A stretch of DNA of 64,000 nucleotides. Source: Streptomyces rishiriensis (GTDB taxonomy: Bacteria > Actinomycetota > Actinomycetes > Streptomycetales > Streptomycetaceae). Position 1 is the first letter of the stretch. The number at the start of each line of letters is the position of its first letter. Positions 52,435 to 61,046 of this stretch are shown here, one piece after another. Location: assembly GCF_030815485.1 (NCBI RefSeq), contig NZ_JAUSWV010000002.1:3534001-3598000 (forward strand), read 5' to 3'. The translations under genes were made by a program, and so were the position numbers. The notes beneath the pieces were generated by a model, which saw nothing but the letters and a program-made list of their open reading frames with translations, was not told the origin of the DNA and ran no database searches.

Positions 52435-52562
52435 CCCGCCCTCGGGACGCCGGTCGGTGCGGCCCGCCCCCAGGGCGCCGGTGGGTGCGGCCCGTCTCGG
52501 GACGGCGGTCAGTGCGGTCGGCGCCCCGACGGCGGTCGGTGCGGCCCGCGCTCCGACGGCGG
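52435..52562. repeat. Degenerate 18-21-bp array at TetR gene end
   Basis: Units like GGTGCGGCCCG, GACGGCGGTCAGTGCGGTCGG and GACGGCGGTCGGTGCGGCCCG. It abuts the TetR stop codon at 52563. Confidence 0.7.
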
Positions 52563-53153
52563 TCAGTGCGGTCGGCGCAGCCCGGCGACGAGGAGTCCGA
52601 CCAGTCGGCGCGGGTCGTAGCGGGGATCGTTGTCTGCGCCGATGCACAGGTTGCCGACGCCCCGCATGACCTCGTAGGCCTGGAGGCCGGACCGGATCTC
52701 ACCCGAGGCGACCGCGGCGTCGAGCAGGCTGCCGCACACGGGTACGAGGCGGTCGAGGAAGTACGCGTGCAGCGCCTCGAAGCCCGAGCTGTCGGACTGG
52801 AGCACGGCGGCGAGTCCGTGCTTGGTGACCAGGAAGTCGACGAAGAGGTCGATCCATCGCCCCAGCGCCGTGTACGGGGTGGGGCCTTGCGCCAGCAGGG
52901 CCGGACCCGCTTCGGCACACGCGTCGACCTGGTGCCGGTAGACGGCGATGATGAGGTCCGCCCGCGTCGGGAAGTGGCGGTAGATCGTGGCCGTGCCGAC
53001 GCCGGCCCTGGCGGCGATGTCACGCACCGGCGCTTCCACGCCCGCCGTGACGAAGATCGCGGCGGCCGCGTCGAGCAGCGTCTCCTTGTTGCGCCGGGCG
53101 TCCGCCCGCTGGGGCCGGGCCGTGTGCCCCGCGTCCCCGTCGCCGTCGTTCAC
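52563..53153 (-). CDS. TetR/AcrR-family repressor (AKR divergon)
   Basis: 196 residues from GTG 53153 with GGAGAGG upstream; an in-frame GTG at 53219 lacks a site. HTH: ADARRNKETLLDAAAAIFVTAGVEAPVRD then IAARAGVGTATIYRHFPTRADL. C-terminal TetR_C (LGRWIDLFVDFLVTKHGLAAVL). It is divergent from the aldo-keto reductase and a 21-bp operator lies between, so it most likely represses both. Confidence 0.92.
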   Translation of the reverse strand: MNDGDGDAGHTARPQRADARRNKETLLDAAAAIFVTAGVEAPVRDIAARAGVGTATIYRHFPTRADLIIAVYRHQVDACAEAGPALLAQGPTPYTALGRWIDLFVDFLVTKHGLAAVLQSDSSGFEALHAYFLDRLVPVCGSLLDAAVASGEIRSGLQAYEVMRGVGNLCIGADNDPRYDPRRLVGLLVAGLRRPH

Positions 53154-53232
53154 CGCGCCACCCTCTCCTCCGCCTGCTCGCCCACCGCCCGGTCCGCTGT
53201 TGTCCGACCGGCCAGTCACGCACCGGGTTGCT

Positions 53233-53278
53233 AAACGGGACGACGTTCCATATGTTCAAACGGAACACGGTTCCGTTT
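53233..53278. promoter_or_regulatory. TetR operators between TetR and AKR genes
   Basis: AAACGGAAC (53258-53266) and GTTCCGTTT (53270-53278) form a perfect 9-bp inverted repeat with a 3-bp spacer. A weaker copy, AAACGGGAC and GTTCCATAT (53233-53253), lies 25 bp away centre to centre with 6/9 matches. This is the classical TetR arrangement. Confidence 0.85.
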
Positions 53279-53364
53279 GCTCATCATGCCAGAGCGGCGG
53301 CCCCGTGACCAAGTCACGCACGCGTGCGTCACCACGCCTCATCCTCACGAAGGAGACAACAGTC

Positions 53365-54384
53365 ATGCAGTACCGCACGTTGGGCCGCACCGGTGTGCAG
53401 GTCAGTTCGCTCGCGCTCGGCGCGATGAACTTCGGCAGGATCGGGCGCACCGGCCAGGATGAGGCCACCGCCCTCGTCGACGCCGCCCTGGAAGCCGGGA
53501 TCAACCTCATAGACACCGCCGACATGTACAGCGACGGCGAGTCGGAGGAACTTGTCGGCAAGGCCATCGCCGGACGACGCGACGACATCGTGCTGGCCAC
53601 GAAGGCCGGCATGCCCATGGGCGACGACCCCAACCGGCGGGGCAGCTCACGCCGCTGGCTCGTCACCGAGCTGGACAACAGCCTGCGCCGGCTCGGCGTC
53701 GACCACGTCGACCTCTATCAGATCCACCGATGGGACCCGCGCACCAGCGACGAGGAGACGCTCGCGGCGCTGACCGACCTTCAGCGCGCCGGAAAGATCC
53801 GCCACTTCGGCTCCTCGACCTTCCCGGCCCACCGCATCGTGCAGGCGCAGTGGGCCGCCCGCGAGCACCACCTGAGCCGCTACGTCACCGAACAGCCCAG
53901 CTACTCGATCCTCCAGCGCGGCATCGAGAGCCACGTCCTGCCCGTGACCGAGGAGTACGGGCTCGGCGTCCTGGTGTGGAGCCCACTGGCCTCCGGGTGG
54001 CTCACCGGCGCGATCCGCGAGGGCCGGCCCGTCACGACCAGCCGCTCGACCTTCATGCCGGAACGTTTCGACACCTCCGTCCCCGCCAACCGGGCCCGGC
54101 TCGACGCCGTCGAGCAACTGGCCGCGGTCGCCGACGAGGCCGGGCTGACCATGATCCAGCTCGCGCTCGGCTTCGTGACCGCGCATCCCGCCGTGACGAG
54201 CGCGCTCATCGGCCCCCGCACGCCGGAGCATCTGCGCGCGCAGCTCGCCGCCGCGGACACTGTGCTCTCCGCCGACGTGCTCGACGCGATCGACGCTGTC
54301 GTCACGCCGGGCACCGACCTCGCCGCACACGAGAAGTTCGACACCCCGCCCGCCCTGCTCGACCCGTCACTGCGGCGCCGCTGA
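53365..54384 (+). CDS. Aldo/keto reductase
   Basis: 339 residues; ATG behind AAGGAG. MQYRTLGRTGVQVSSLALG start, catalytic Asp/Tyr in DTADMYSDGESEELVGKA, Lys in VLATKAGMP, His in YQIHRWDP, and the NADPH-binding tail (SALIGPRTPEHLRAQL). NADPH-dependent carbonyl reductase of the AKR11/13-like group. Induced through the divergent TetR; substrate unknown. Two spacer sequences follow with no gene until the coiled-coil gene. Confidence 0.93.
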   Translation: MQYRTLGRTGVQVSSLALGAMNFGRIGRTGQDEATALVDAALEAGINLIDTADMYSDGESEELVGKAIAGRRDDIVLATKAGMPMGDDPNRRGSSRRWLVTELDNSLRRLGVDHVDLYQIHRWDPRTSDEETLAALTDLQRAGKIRHFGSSTFPAHRIVQAQWAAREHHLSRYVTEQPSYSILQRGIESHVLPVTEEYGLGVLVWSPLASGWLTGAIREGRPVTTSRSTFMPERFDTSVPANRARLDAVEQLAAVADEAGLTMIQLALGFVTAHPAVTSALIGPRTPEHLRAQLAAADTVLSADVLDAIDAVVTPGTDLAAHEKFDTPPALLDPSLRRR

Positions 54385-54644
54385 CCGGCCGGGACGACCT
54401 CCTCTCAGCGAAGGAAGCGACCCTCACATGTCACCCACCCCCGGTCCCGGGGCCCCGTTTCGGGATCATGACCGCCCCATGCGGGCAGGTCCCGGCCGAC
54501 CGCGCCGTCGCCGACCCGCCCGGATCCCGGCAAGGTCCCGGCCGACCGCGAGGCCGACGCATGCAGTCAGATCCCGGCAAGGCTCCAGTCGACAGCGCCG
54601 CCGTCGAGCGCGGCCGGGTCCGGCGAGGCCCGCGTCGGTTCCCG

Positions 54645-54890
54645 GTCCGGGTCCGGGTCAGGGCCGGGTCCAGGTCCAGGCCAGGGCCGGGTCCAGGGCC
54701 GGGTCCAGGCCAGGGCCGGGTCCAGGGCCGGGTCCAGGCCAGGGCCGGGTCCAGGTCCAGGTCCGGGCCAGGGCCGGGTCCAGGTCCGGGCCAGGGCCGG
54801 GTCCAGGTCCGGGCCAGGGCCGGGTCCAGGTCCGGGTCAGGGCGGGGTCCAGGTCCAGGCCAGGGCCGGGTCCGGGTCCGCTTCGGCTCC
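54645..54890. repeat. Hexamer-based tandem array (about 245 nt)
   Basis: GGGTCC, AGGCCA, GGGCCG and AGGTCC hexamers repeat continuously, with a higher-order period of about 23-24 bp (GGGCCAGGGCCGGGTCCAGG). It starts after the AKR gene and ends about 35 nt before the stop of the coiled-coil gene. The stretch 54385-54644 carries no supported gene. Confidence 0.9.
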
Positions 54891-54923
54891 CGGTGCGGTT
54901 CGGCGTCGGGTGCCGGTCCGGCG

Positions 54924-55808
54924 CTAGTCGACCGCGCGGCCGGTGAGTGCGCTCAGGCTGTTGCGTACGTGGTCCATGTGCGCCTGGACGTCGTCGCGGC
55001 GTTCGCCGTGCTCGCGCAGCACCCGCTCGGTCTCGCGGACGGCGCGCTCCTCCCGGGCGCGCGCCTCGGCGAGAAGTTCGGCGGCCCGCGCGTCCGCCTC
55101 CTCCTGGCGCAGGCGGGCCGACTCCTCGGCCTCCGCGTACGCCTGCTCGGCCTCGGACAGCGCCGCCTCGGCGCGGGCCAGCGACCGGGCGTGCCGCGCG
55201 TCGATGGCGGCGGCCCGTTCGGCCGCCTCGCGCTCCGCCGCGGCCCACCGCTCGGCGTGCGCCTTCTCCTGCTCGGCGAGCATGGCGGCGGTGCGCTGTC
55301 GTACCTCGCGCAGGGCGGCCAGTGCCTCGCCCCGGGACTCCTTGACCTCGCGCCGGGTGCCGATGCGCAGTTCGTCGGCCTCGGCGCGGGCCGCGAGCAA
55401 CCGCTGGCGGGCGCGTTCCTCGGCCTGCGCGCGCAGCGCGTCCGCCTCCTCCTGCGCCGCGCGGCGCAGATCGAGGGCGCACGCCTCGCCGTGCGCGACG
55501 TGCTCTCGCGCCTCGCTCCGCGCGTTGACGCGGACCGCCTCCGCCTCTTCCGTCCCGAGCTGGAGAATGCGCCGTGCGCGCTCCCCGAGGGAGTCGTACG
55601 TCTGCGGCGCGAGCCGTGCCACCACCTCGCGCAGTTCCTCGGCCTCCGCCTCCATCTCCCTGGCGAGCACCGTGAGCCGGGCGGCCCGTTCCCAGGCGGC
55701 GTCCCGGTCGGCGCAGAGGGCGGCGGTGTACGCCTCGACCTGTTCCGGACGGTATCCGCGGCCGCGAACGGTCACGAATCCCGGTGGTGACACCGATGCG
55801 CTGCTCAT
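54924..55808 (-). CDS. DivIVA-like coiled-coil protein
   Basis: 294 residues from ATG 55808. The N-terminal FVTVRGRGYRPEQVEAYTAAL is like the DivIVA-type GYdxxqVd membrane/curvature motif, then a coiled coil of about 230 residues (VLAREMEAEAEELREVVARL, REEADALRAQAEERARQRLL, EREAAERAAAIDARHARSLA). Heptads rich in Ala/Glu/Arg. Related Streptomyces proteins act in polar growth or as cytoskeletal filaments (Scy/FilP-like). Function inferred. Confidence 0.75.
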   Translation of the reverse strand: MSSASVSPPGFVTVRGRGYRPEQVEAYTAALCADRDAAWERAARLTVLAREMEAEAEELREVVARLAPQTYDSLGERARRILQLGTEEAEAVRVNARSEAREHVAHGEACALDLRRAAQEEADALRAQAEERARQRLLAARAEADELRIGTRREVKESRGEALAALREVRQRTAAMLAEQEKAHAERWAAAEREAAERAAAIDARHARSLARAEAALSEAEQAYAEAEESARLRQEEADARAAELLAEARAREERAVRETERVLREHGERRDDVQAHMDHVRNSLSALTGRAVD

Positions 55809-55930
55809 CCTGGAACCCCTCGCCACCCGACGGACACGACATGATGATTTCGCGCATATCTTGATGGATCGGGCGCAAGTGTTCATAACGCGACACTCCG
55901 CGCACAGGTCACGGCCAGCCCTGAACACAA

Positions 55931-55968
55931 AGGGGCCGGGCCCGATCATCCGACCGGGCCCGGCCCCT
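55931..55968 (-). terminator. Terminator of the SUKH/deaminase operon
   Basis: Perfect 14-bp arms (55931-55944, 55955-55968), 10-nt loop, about 70 nt after the stop at 56037. Confidence 0.85.
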
Positions 55969-56036
55969 CTCCGTCCTGTTCGTCCTCAGCCGAGGACGAC
56001 GTTCCGCACGCCTTTACGAGGCACGGCGACCGCTCG

Positions 56037-59000
56037 TCACAGCAGCCCGTCCCACATCTGTTCCAGCAGCACCGACCACCAGCTCTCGGGCGACCCGAGC
56101 GCCGCCGGGTCGAGCGAGGCCAACTGGGCCTGGAAGTCGACGGTCCACCGACCGGCCTGCTCCTGGTTCAGACCGAACCGCAGCCGCCACATCCGCCCGA
56201 GCAGCGCCAGACAGCGCGCGAACTCCGGCAGTCCGGTGTTCACGAACTGCGGCGGTACGGGCGCACCGCCCGGCCCCGCCTCCACCGGCACCGCGACGAT
56301 GTTCGCCGTGCCGTACTGCACGCAGATCGCCTTGCCGAAGTCAGTGCCCATGACGAGATACGAGCCCGCGTCCGACGCCGGCTGCACACCCCGTTCGGCC
56401 GCAAGTTCCGCCAGCGTCGGCACCGGCCGGCCCGGCTGGGCCTGCGCCCAGAAGAACGGCCCCATGTCCGCCGGCAGACCCGCCACCACCAGGGTGTGCG
56501 CCACGACCGGCGGCACACCCTGCCGGGACACCGCGGCCTGCTCGAAGCGGAACACCGCCGGCCCGAACACCCCCGCCAGTTCCTGCCCGATCGCCTCCGG
56601 CGGAATGGGCTGCGCGGCCTGCACCGGCGGCAACGGCGCACGAACGGGGCCCGGACGCGCCGGTCCGTCCGCCACCTGGTGCAACTCGCCCTGGTGCGCC
56701 AGCAACTGCTGCATGCCCTGCTGGCGGCTCGCGTGATCCGTACCGTACGGCGCGATGCTCGTGATCCGCGCCTGCGGCCACTGCTCCCGCATCATCCGCG
56801 CGCAGTACGCGCCCGGCAGCTCACACGACTCCAGCTCCGTGTGCAGTTCCAGCACCTGGTCCGGCGGCACGTTCATCGCCCGCAGCTCGTGGAAGATCTG
56901 CCACTCCGGGTGCGGGGTCCCCGGCGCGGAACGCCGGATCAGCTGCTGCTCCGAGCCGTCCTGCGCACGGAAGCGCAGCACCGCCTGGTAGCCCGGGCCG
57001 ACCGTCGGCAGTCCCTGCTGCTGCGGATACCCGTACCCGGGCGGCTGCCCCGGGACCGGCCCGCCCGGCGGCATCGGGGGCTGCGGCGCGCCCGGAGCGG
57101 CGGGAGCCATGCCCGGAGCACCCGGGAAACCGGGAGCCGCGGGAGCGCCGGGAGCGCCCGGGAACCCGGGGCCACCGGGAGCCTGGGGTGGCGGAGGCAT
57201 GCCGGGACCGCCCGCCTGGGGCCCGGCCAACATGGTCCGGGCATGGTGAACGGCGCCCTGCGCGCCCCCTCCGGGACCCTGCACACCGGGCGCGCCCTGC
57301 GGCCCCGGGGCGCCCGGGAAGCCAGGTCCACCCGGCGCTTGCGGCGCACCGGGGGCACCCGGAGCGGCCTGCGCGCCGGGCACACCAGGAGCACCCGGAA
57401 CCCCAGGCGCGCCCGGCGCCTGCGGCGCGCCGGGGGCACCGGGCGGCTGCGGCGCGCCCGGTCCCATCCGGCCCGGGTCGGCCAGCATCGTCGCGGCATG
57501 GTGAACACCGCCGGGAGGCGTGCCCCCGGGCGGGTTGGGCCCGGCGGGCGCGTTCGGCACACCAGGAGCACCAGGAGCACCGGGAGGCCGCGGCGCTCCC
57601 CCTGGACCAGCCGGGCCAGCCGGACCCGGGGACCCCTCCGGGCCCAGGGCCGACACGAGCTGCGTGGGCACATAGCCACCCGCCGGGGTTCCGGGCGCAC
57701 CCGGGCCGGAGGGCGGAGGCGGAGGCGTGTTCGCCGGTCGCGCACCCGGCGTTCCCGGCGCGCTCGGCGGAGGCGGCGGCTGCGCCCCTCCCCCACGGTT
57801 ACGGCGCGGCGGCGGCGCCGCCTTGCTGGTCGCGGCGTCCGCGATGTCACCGGCGTTCGGCGCGAGGGACCGCGCGGGCGTACCCGGACCGGCCGGAGGC
57901 GGCGGAGCGCCCGCACCCTGCGGATACCCGTAGGAGGACCCGCCGGGCGGAGGCGGCGTAGCAGGCCCACTCGCCGAAGACGAGGACGGGCCCCCGGACG
58001 GGGACGGGGACGACCCCGGGCCCCCCGGCGCGCCCGGCCCCTGCGGGTAGCCGTACGACGACCCGGACGGACCGGACGGACCGGACGGACCGGACGGACC
58101 GGACGGACCCGCCGGACCGGACGGCGGAGTCGGCGGGGTCGCGGGCGTCGGGGCGGCCGGTGCGTTCCCGGCCGGTCCCGCGCCACCCGGCCCCGGAGCG
58201 TCGAGCGCGGGCGCGACCGCCGTCCGCGGAAGCCGGCTGCCGCCCGACATCAGCGCCGTCTTGGCGTCCGGTGCGGACGTCGGCGGCACCGCCTCGTCGT
58301 CGGAGCCGCTCAGCGGCGGCGCGAAAACGGTCGCGGGCAGCGACACGGAGCGGTCGTCACCGGCGTCGGCGTTGGTGTCCGTCCCCGCCCACGGTGTCGC
58401 CCCGACGGGAGCGGCAGGCGCCGACGGCCCACCGGAACCCGGACCCGCGGGCACCCCTGCCTGCGTCTCGGGCAGCCGGCTCCCCGGCACCCCACCCTGG
58501 GTCCGGGGAAGCGAGGGATCACCGCCCCCGGGCGCCCCGCCCGCACCCGCACCCGCGGCCGGGACCGCGGGCGAGGCGGACCCCGGCGCCGAAGAAGCCT
58601 CGTGGTTCCCGGAGCCGGACCCGGGACCCGACCCGGAAGGAGACCCGGCGCCGGCACCCGCCCCGGAGCCGGCCTCCCGCCGATCCGCGATCCCCAGCTT
58701 GTCCGCCGCCTCCTGGAGCCACTCCGGCGGCGACAACAAGAACGACGTCTGATTGAGATCCACCCGCGCCGCGGGGGCCGGCACGGCGTCGGCAGGGGCG
58801 TCCGAACGGCCGTACTCCTCCTCGTACCGGCGGATCACCTCGCCCACCGGCACGGCGGGCCACAACGTGGCCTCCCCGCTGTCCCGGGCGATCACCAGCC
58901 GCTGCGCGCCGCCGTCCGAACGCGGCCCCTCCGCGCGGTCCTCGGCCCACACCACGAACCCGAGCTCGAACTCCCGCACCCGCACCTCGCGGTGCTGATA

Positions 59001-59063
59001 CGCCGGCACATCCCCGTTGATCCACTCTTCGGCGCGCTCCTGCGCCTGCGCGAACGTCACCAT
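56037..59063 (-). CDS. YrhB/Imm35-like + Pro/Gly-rich + deaminase + SUKH-4 fusion
   Basis: About 1008 residues from ATG 59063 (MVTFAQAQERAEEWINGDVP); GGGGGAG lies 11 nt upstream, whereas the overlapping GTG at 59075 has no spacing. Domains: YrhB/Imm35-like 1-88; a very long Pro/Gly/Ala-rich region to about 685 with two HHA.TMLA motifs (about 517-528 and 602-612); a deaminase-fold domain at about 690-775 with H-P-E (PHPEWQIFHELR) and Cys pair in ESCELPGAYC; SUKH-4-like domain at about 825-960 (FGPAVFRFEQAAVS, GSYLVMGTDFGKAICVQY). No signal peptide. A cytosolic toxin/immunity-like fusion. Confidence 0.8.
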   Translation of the reverse strand: MVTFAQAQERAEEWINGDVPAYQHREVRVREFELGFVVWAEDRAEGPRSDGGAQRLVIARDSGEATLWPAVPVGEVIRRYEEEYGRSDAPADAVPAPAARVDLNQTSFLLSPPEWLQEAADKLGIADRREAGSGAGAGAGSPSGSGPGSGSGNHEASSAPGSASPAVPAAGAGAGGAPGGGDPSLPRTQGGVPGSRLPETQAGVPAGPGSGGPSAPAAPVGATPWAGTDTNADAGDDRSVSLPATVFAPPLSGSDDEAVPPTSAPDAKTALMSGGSRLPRTAVAPALDAPGPGGAGPAGNAPAAPTPATPPTPPSGPAGPSGPSGPSGPSGPSGSSYGYPQGPGAPGGPGSSPSPSGGPSSSSASGPATPPPPGGSSYGYPQGAGAPPPPAGPGTPARSLAPNAGDIADAATSKAAPPPRRNRGGGAQPPPPPSAPGTPGARPANTPPPPPSGPGAPGTPAGGYVPTQLVSALGPEGSPGPAGPAGPGGAPRPPGAPGAPGVPNAPAGPNPPGGTPPGGVHHAATMLADPGRMGPGAPQPPGAPGAPQAPGAPGVPGAPGVPGAQAAPGAPGAPQAPGGPGFPGAPGPQGAPGVQGPGGGAQGAVHHARTMLAGPQAGGPGMPPPPQAPGGPGFPGAPGAPAAPGFPGAPGMAPAAPGAPQPPMPPGGPVPGQPPGYGYPQQQGLPTVGPGYQAVLRFRAQDGSEQQLIRRSAPGTPHPEWQIFHELRAMNVPPDQVLELHTELESCELPGAYCARMMREQWPQARITSIAPYGTDHASRQQGMQQLLAHQGELHQVADGPARPGPVRAPLPPVQAAQPIPPEAIGQELAGVFGPAVFRFEQAAVSRQGVPPVVAHTLVVAGLPADMGPFFWAQAQPGRPVPTLAELAAERGVQPASDAGSYLVMGTDFGKAICVQYGTANIVAVPVEAGPGGAPVPPQFVNTGLPEFARCLALLGRMWRLRFGLNQEQAGRWTVDFQAQLASLDPAALGSPESWWSVLLEQMWDGLL

Positions 59064-59071
59064 CGTCCAGC

Positions 59072-60070
59072 TCACTCCCCCACCGCAGACGCGGCCGCCG
59101 CCGGCACCGCACGCGCGAACCCGCCGTCCACCATCAGATTGGCGACCGTCTCCAGTTCCGGCGGATTACCGGCCAGCCTCGACAGGAAGACGTCGAAGTC
59201 CTCACCGCACGGCAGCAAGAGCCGCTCCATGCGCTCCGCCGGCGACCACGCCGGATCCACGTCCCGGACGTCGTCGTACGAGCAGAACCACACCGAACCG
59301 GCCCGCTCGCCCCGCACCTTCACGGCGAGCAACCCGCCCTGCACGAACCCGACGCCCAGATAGTCCTTCGTCAGATGGTCACGCAGACACTTGTTCACGT
59401 ACACGAGGTCATTGACCGCCGCCTCGTCGCGCACCGTGAAGAACGGCTGGTCCACCAGCAGCCCCAGCTCCGCGTCCAGGGCCGCGCCCACCGGCGCGCA
59501 GCCACCGGCGGCCTTCACGAACGACCGGTACGCCCCGGGCAGCCGGTACCCCAGGTCCTCCTCGACCCCCTGTACCTGCTGCTCCGTCACCGCCACACCG
59601 GACTTCGGCAGCCCGAAGTGCGCCGGACGCGTCTCCTGGAGCGGCCGGGTGCCCCGTTTCGCGTGGTCCACCACCGCCGACGACACGCCGCCGTGATGCC
59701 GCAGCAGCGCCTTCACCTCGACCGGGACCAATTCCAGCCGCCGCGAACCCACGACGTGGTGCCACGTCCAGCCGTGCGGCGTCGCCACGCTCGACACGGT
59801 GTCCCACAGCTCGTGTCCGGACGCCGCCAGCACCGCGTTCGCCGACACGTAGTCCGTCAGCCGCAGCTCGTCCACGCCGAAGCCCTCCGGCGGATCCGCG
59901 ATCTCCGCGGCCGCCCGCGCATACGCCGAGAAGTCGGGGTAGCCCCGCTCGTCCATCCGCACGCCTCTCGGGTGCCGTGCCGCCCGGACCGGATCCGGGA
60001 AATGCACGACCTGCCCGGCATAGGCCGCGTTCGGCGGCGCGGCCTTCTGCCCGAGCCGACCTGTCGTCAT
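59072..60070 (-). CDS. WHH-type HNH nuclease domain fused to a SMI1/KNR4 SUKH domain
   Basis: 332 residues; ATG 60070 with AGGGGG 7 nt upstream. Residues about 95-130 (HGWTWHHVVGSRRLELVPVE, then VKALLRHHGGVS) match the WHH/LHH HNH-Endo VII nuclease signature used by polymorphic toxins. Residues about 160-310 (VAVTEQQVQGVEEDLGYRLP, AYRSFVKAAGGCAPVG, DEAAVNDLVYVNKCLRDHLTK) are a SUKH-1 immunity fold. Overlaps the downstream gene. The combination of a toxin-like and immunity-like domain in one chain is unusual. Confidence 0.8.
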   Translation of the reverse strand: MTTGRLGQKAAPPNAAYAGQVVHFPDPVRAARHPRGVRMDERGYPDFSAYARAAAEIADPPEGFGVDELRLTDYVSANAVLAASGHELWDTVSSVATPHGWTWHHVVGSRRLELVPVEVKALLRHHGGVSSAVVDHAKRGTRPLQETRPAHFGLPKSGVAVTEQQVQGVEEDLGYRLPGAYRSFVKAAGGCAPVGAALDAELGLLVDQPFFTVRDEAAVNDLVYVNKCLRDHLTKDYLGVGFVQGGLLAVKVRGERAGSVWFCSYDDVRDVDPAWSPAERMERLLLPCGEDFDVFLSRLAGNPPELETVANLMVDGGFARAVPAAAASAVGE

Positions 60071-60154
60071 GGCGGTTGCCCCCTGCGGCACTCTGTACGG
60101 CCCGCAGCGGCCGGTTCCGCCTCCGGACCCACCCACCACGCCCCGTATCGACTG

Positions 60155-60172
60155 TCTCCAACAATCTCCAAC
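60155..60172. promoter_or_regulatory. TCTCCAAC direct repeats in divergent control region
   Basis: TCTCCAAC (60155-60162) and TCTCCAAC (60165-60172), 10 bp apart, lie near a TTGACG -35-like hexamer (60176-60181, minus strand) in the shared region of the two halves of the cluster. No -10 was placed. Confidence 0.35.
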
Positions 60173-60376
60173 GCGCGTCAACCGCGCGCCGACGGTGCCG
60201 ACAGCCTATGCGGTACGACGACAGCGGTCACCGGCCCTCCGCTTCCGTGACCAGCCGTCACCCCGCCGTGACAGCCAGCCCGAACCCGGGCGTGTCGAAC
60301 CGCCCCAGCTTCCGCACCAGCCACGCCATTTGGCAGTCTGTGACGTCCGGGGGATGCACGGGAGGGGAAAAGGATC

Positions 60377-60964
60377 ATGAACGCGACACAGACGGGGTCA
60401 CCCACCGGCAGGTCGGACGACCTGTACGCCGCCCACACGGCCGCCCACCACACCGGCCGCACCGGCGACCCGCACACCGGCCGGTCCGGCGACCCCCGCA
60501 TCGGCTGGTCCGCCACCGAGGGGCCGCACACGCCCGTCCTCCGCCACCGCCGGGACGGCATACTCCCCACCGTCGCCGCCGCCCTCTCCGTCCGCGGCGC
60601 CACCCTCACCGGCACCGCCGCACGCACCGACCAGCCCCCACCCCTGCACCCCCTCGTCCAGGACTTCCTCGACACCCTCACCAGCGCCCAACGCGACCGC
60701 TTCACCGGACGCTGCGCCGAGGCGCTCCTCATCTCCCGGCACATCACCGCCGCCGACGCCGCCCGCAGCAGACGCGCCGCCCGCCGCCCCATGACCAACG
60801 GCGAAGCGCGCAAAACCCTCAAACAAGCGAAACTCACCACCCGGCGCATCCGCGAGGACGGCGACCCCCTGCACGGCAGCTTCGCCACCCCCTGCCGCGC
60901 CTGCACCGCGCTCAGCGCCCACTTCGGAGTCCGCATCGTCGACCCGTCCACCACCGACGACTGA
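60377..60964 (+). CDS. YwqJ-like deaminase
   Basis: 195 residues; ATG behind GGAGGGGAAAAGG. The first 90 residues are His/Thr/Arg-rich and contain ILPTVAAALSVRGATLTGTA. The core has C-A-E near 112-114 (FTGRCAEALLISRHI) and the PCxxC zinc motif near 172-176 (FATPCRACTALSAHFGVRI), matching the YwqJ-related deaminase family described among polymorphic toxins. No secretion signal. Next gene 83 nt downstream is a SUKH-3 protein, the expected partner. Confidence 0.85.
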   Translation: MNATQTGSPTGRSDDLYAAHTAAHHTGRTGDPHTGRSGDPRIGWSATEGPHTPVLRHRRDGILPTVAAALSVRGATLTGTAARTDQPPPLHPLVQDFLDTLTSAQRDRFTGRCAEALLISRHITAADAARSRRAARRPMTNGEARKTLKQAKLTTRRIREDGDPLHGSFATPCRACTALSAHFGVRIVDPSTTDD

Positions 60965-61046
60965 TCCGCACCCCGCCACCCTCCACGCAGGACGACACCA
61001 CGGCCCCACCGGGCCACGCACCACCAGCGCGACGAACGAAGGGCCG

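Noticed and set aside
50669..53023. 784-codon minus frame opposite the symporter
   Set aside because: Antisense of a membrane protein gene; low-complexity Arg/Ala/Gly/Asp content.
53889..54900. Encoded Gly/Pro repeat protein in the tandem array (54.6-54.9 kb)
   Set aside because: Frames shift between units and no start or ribosome site fits; treated as intergenic repeat.
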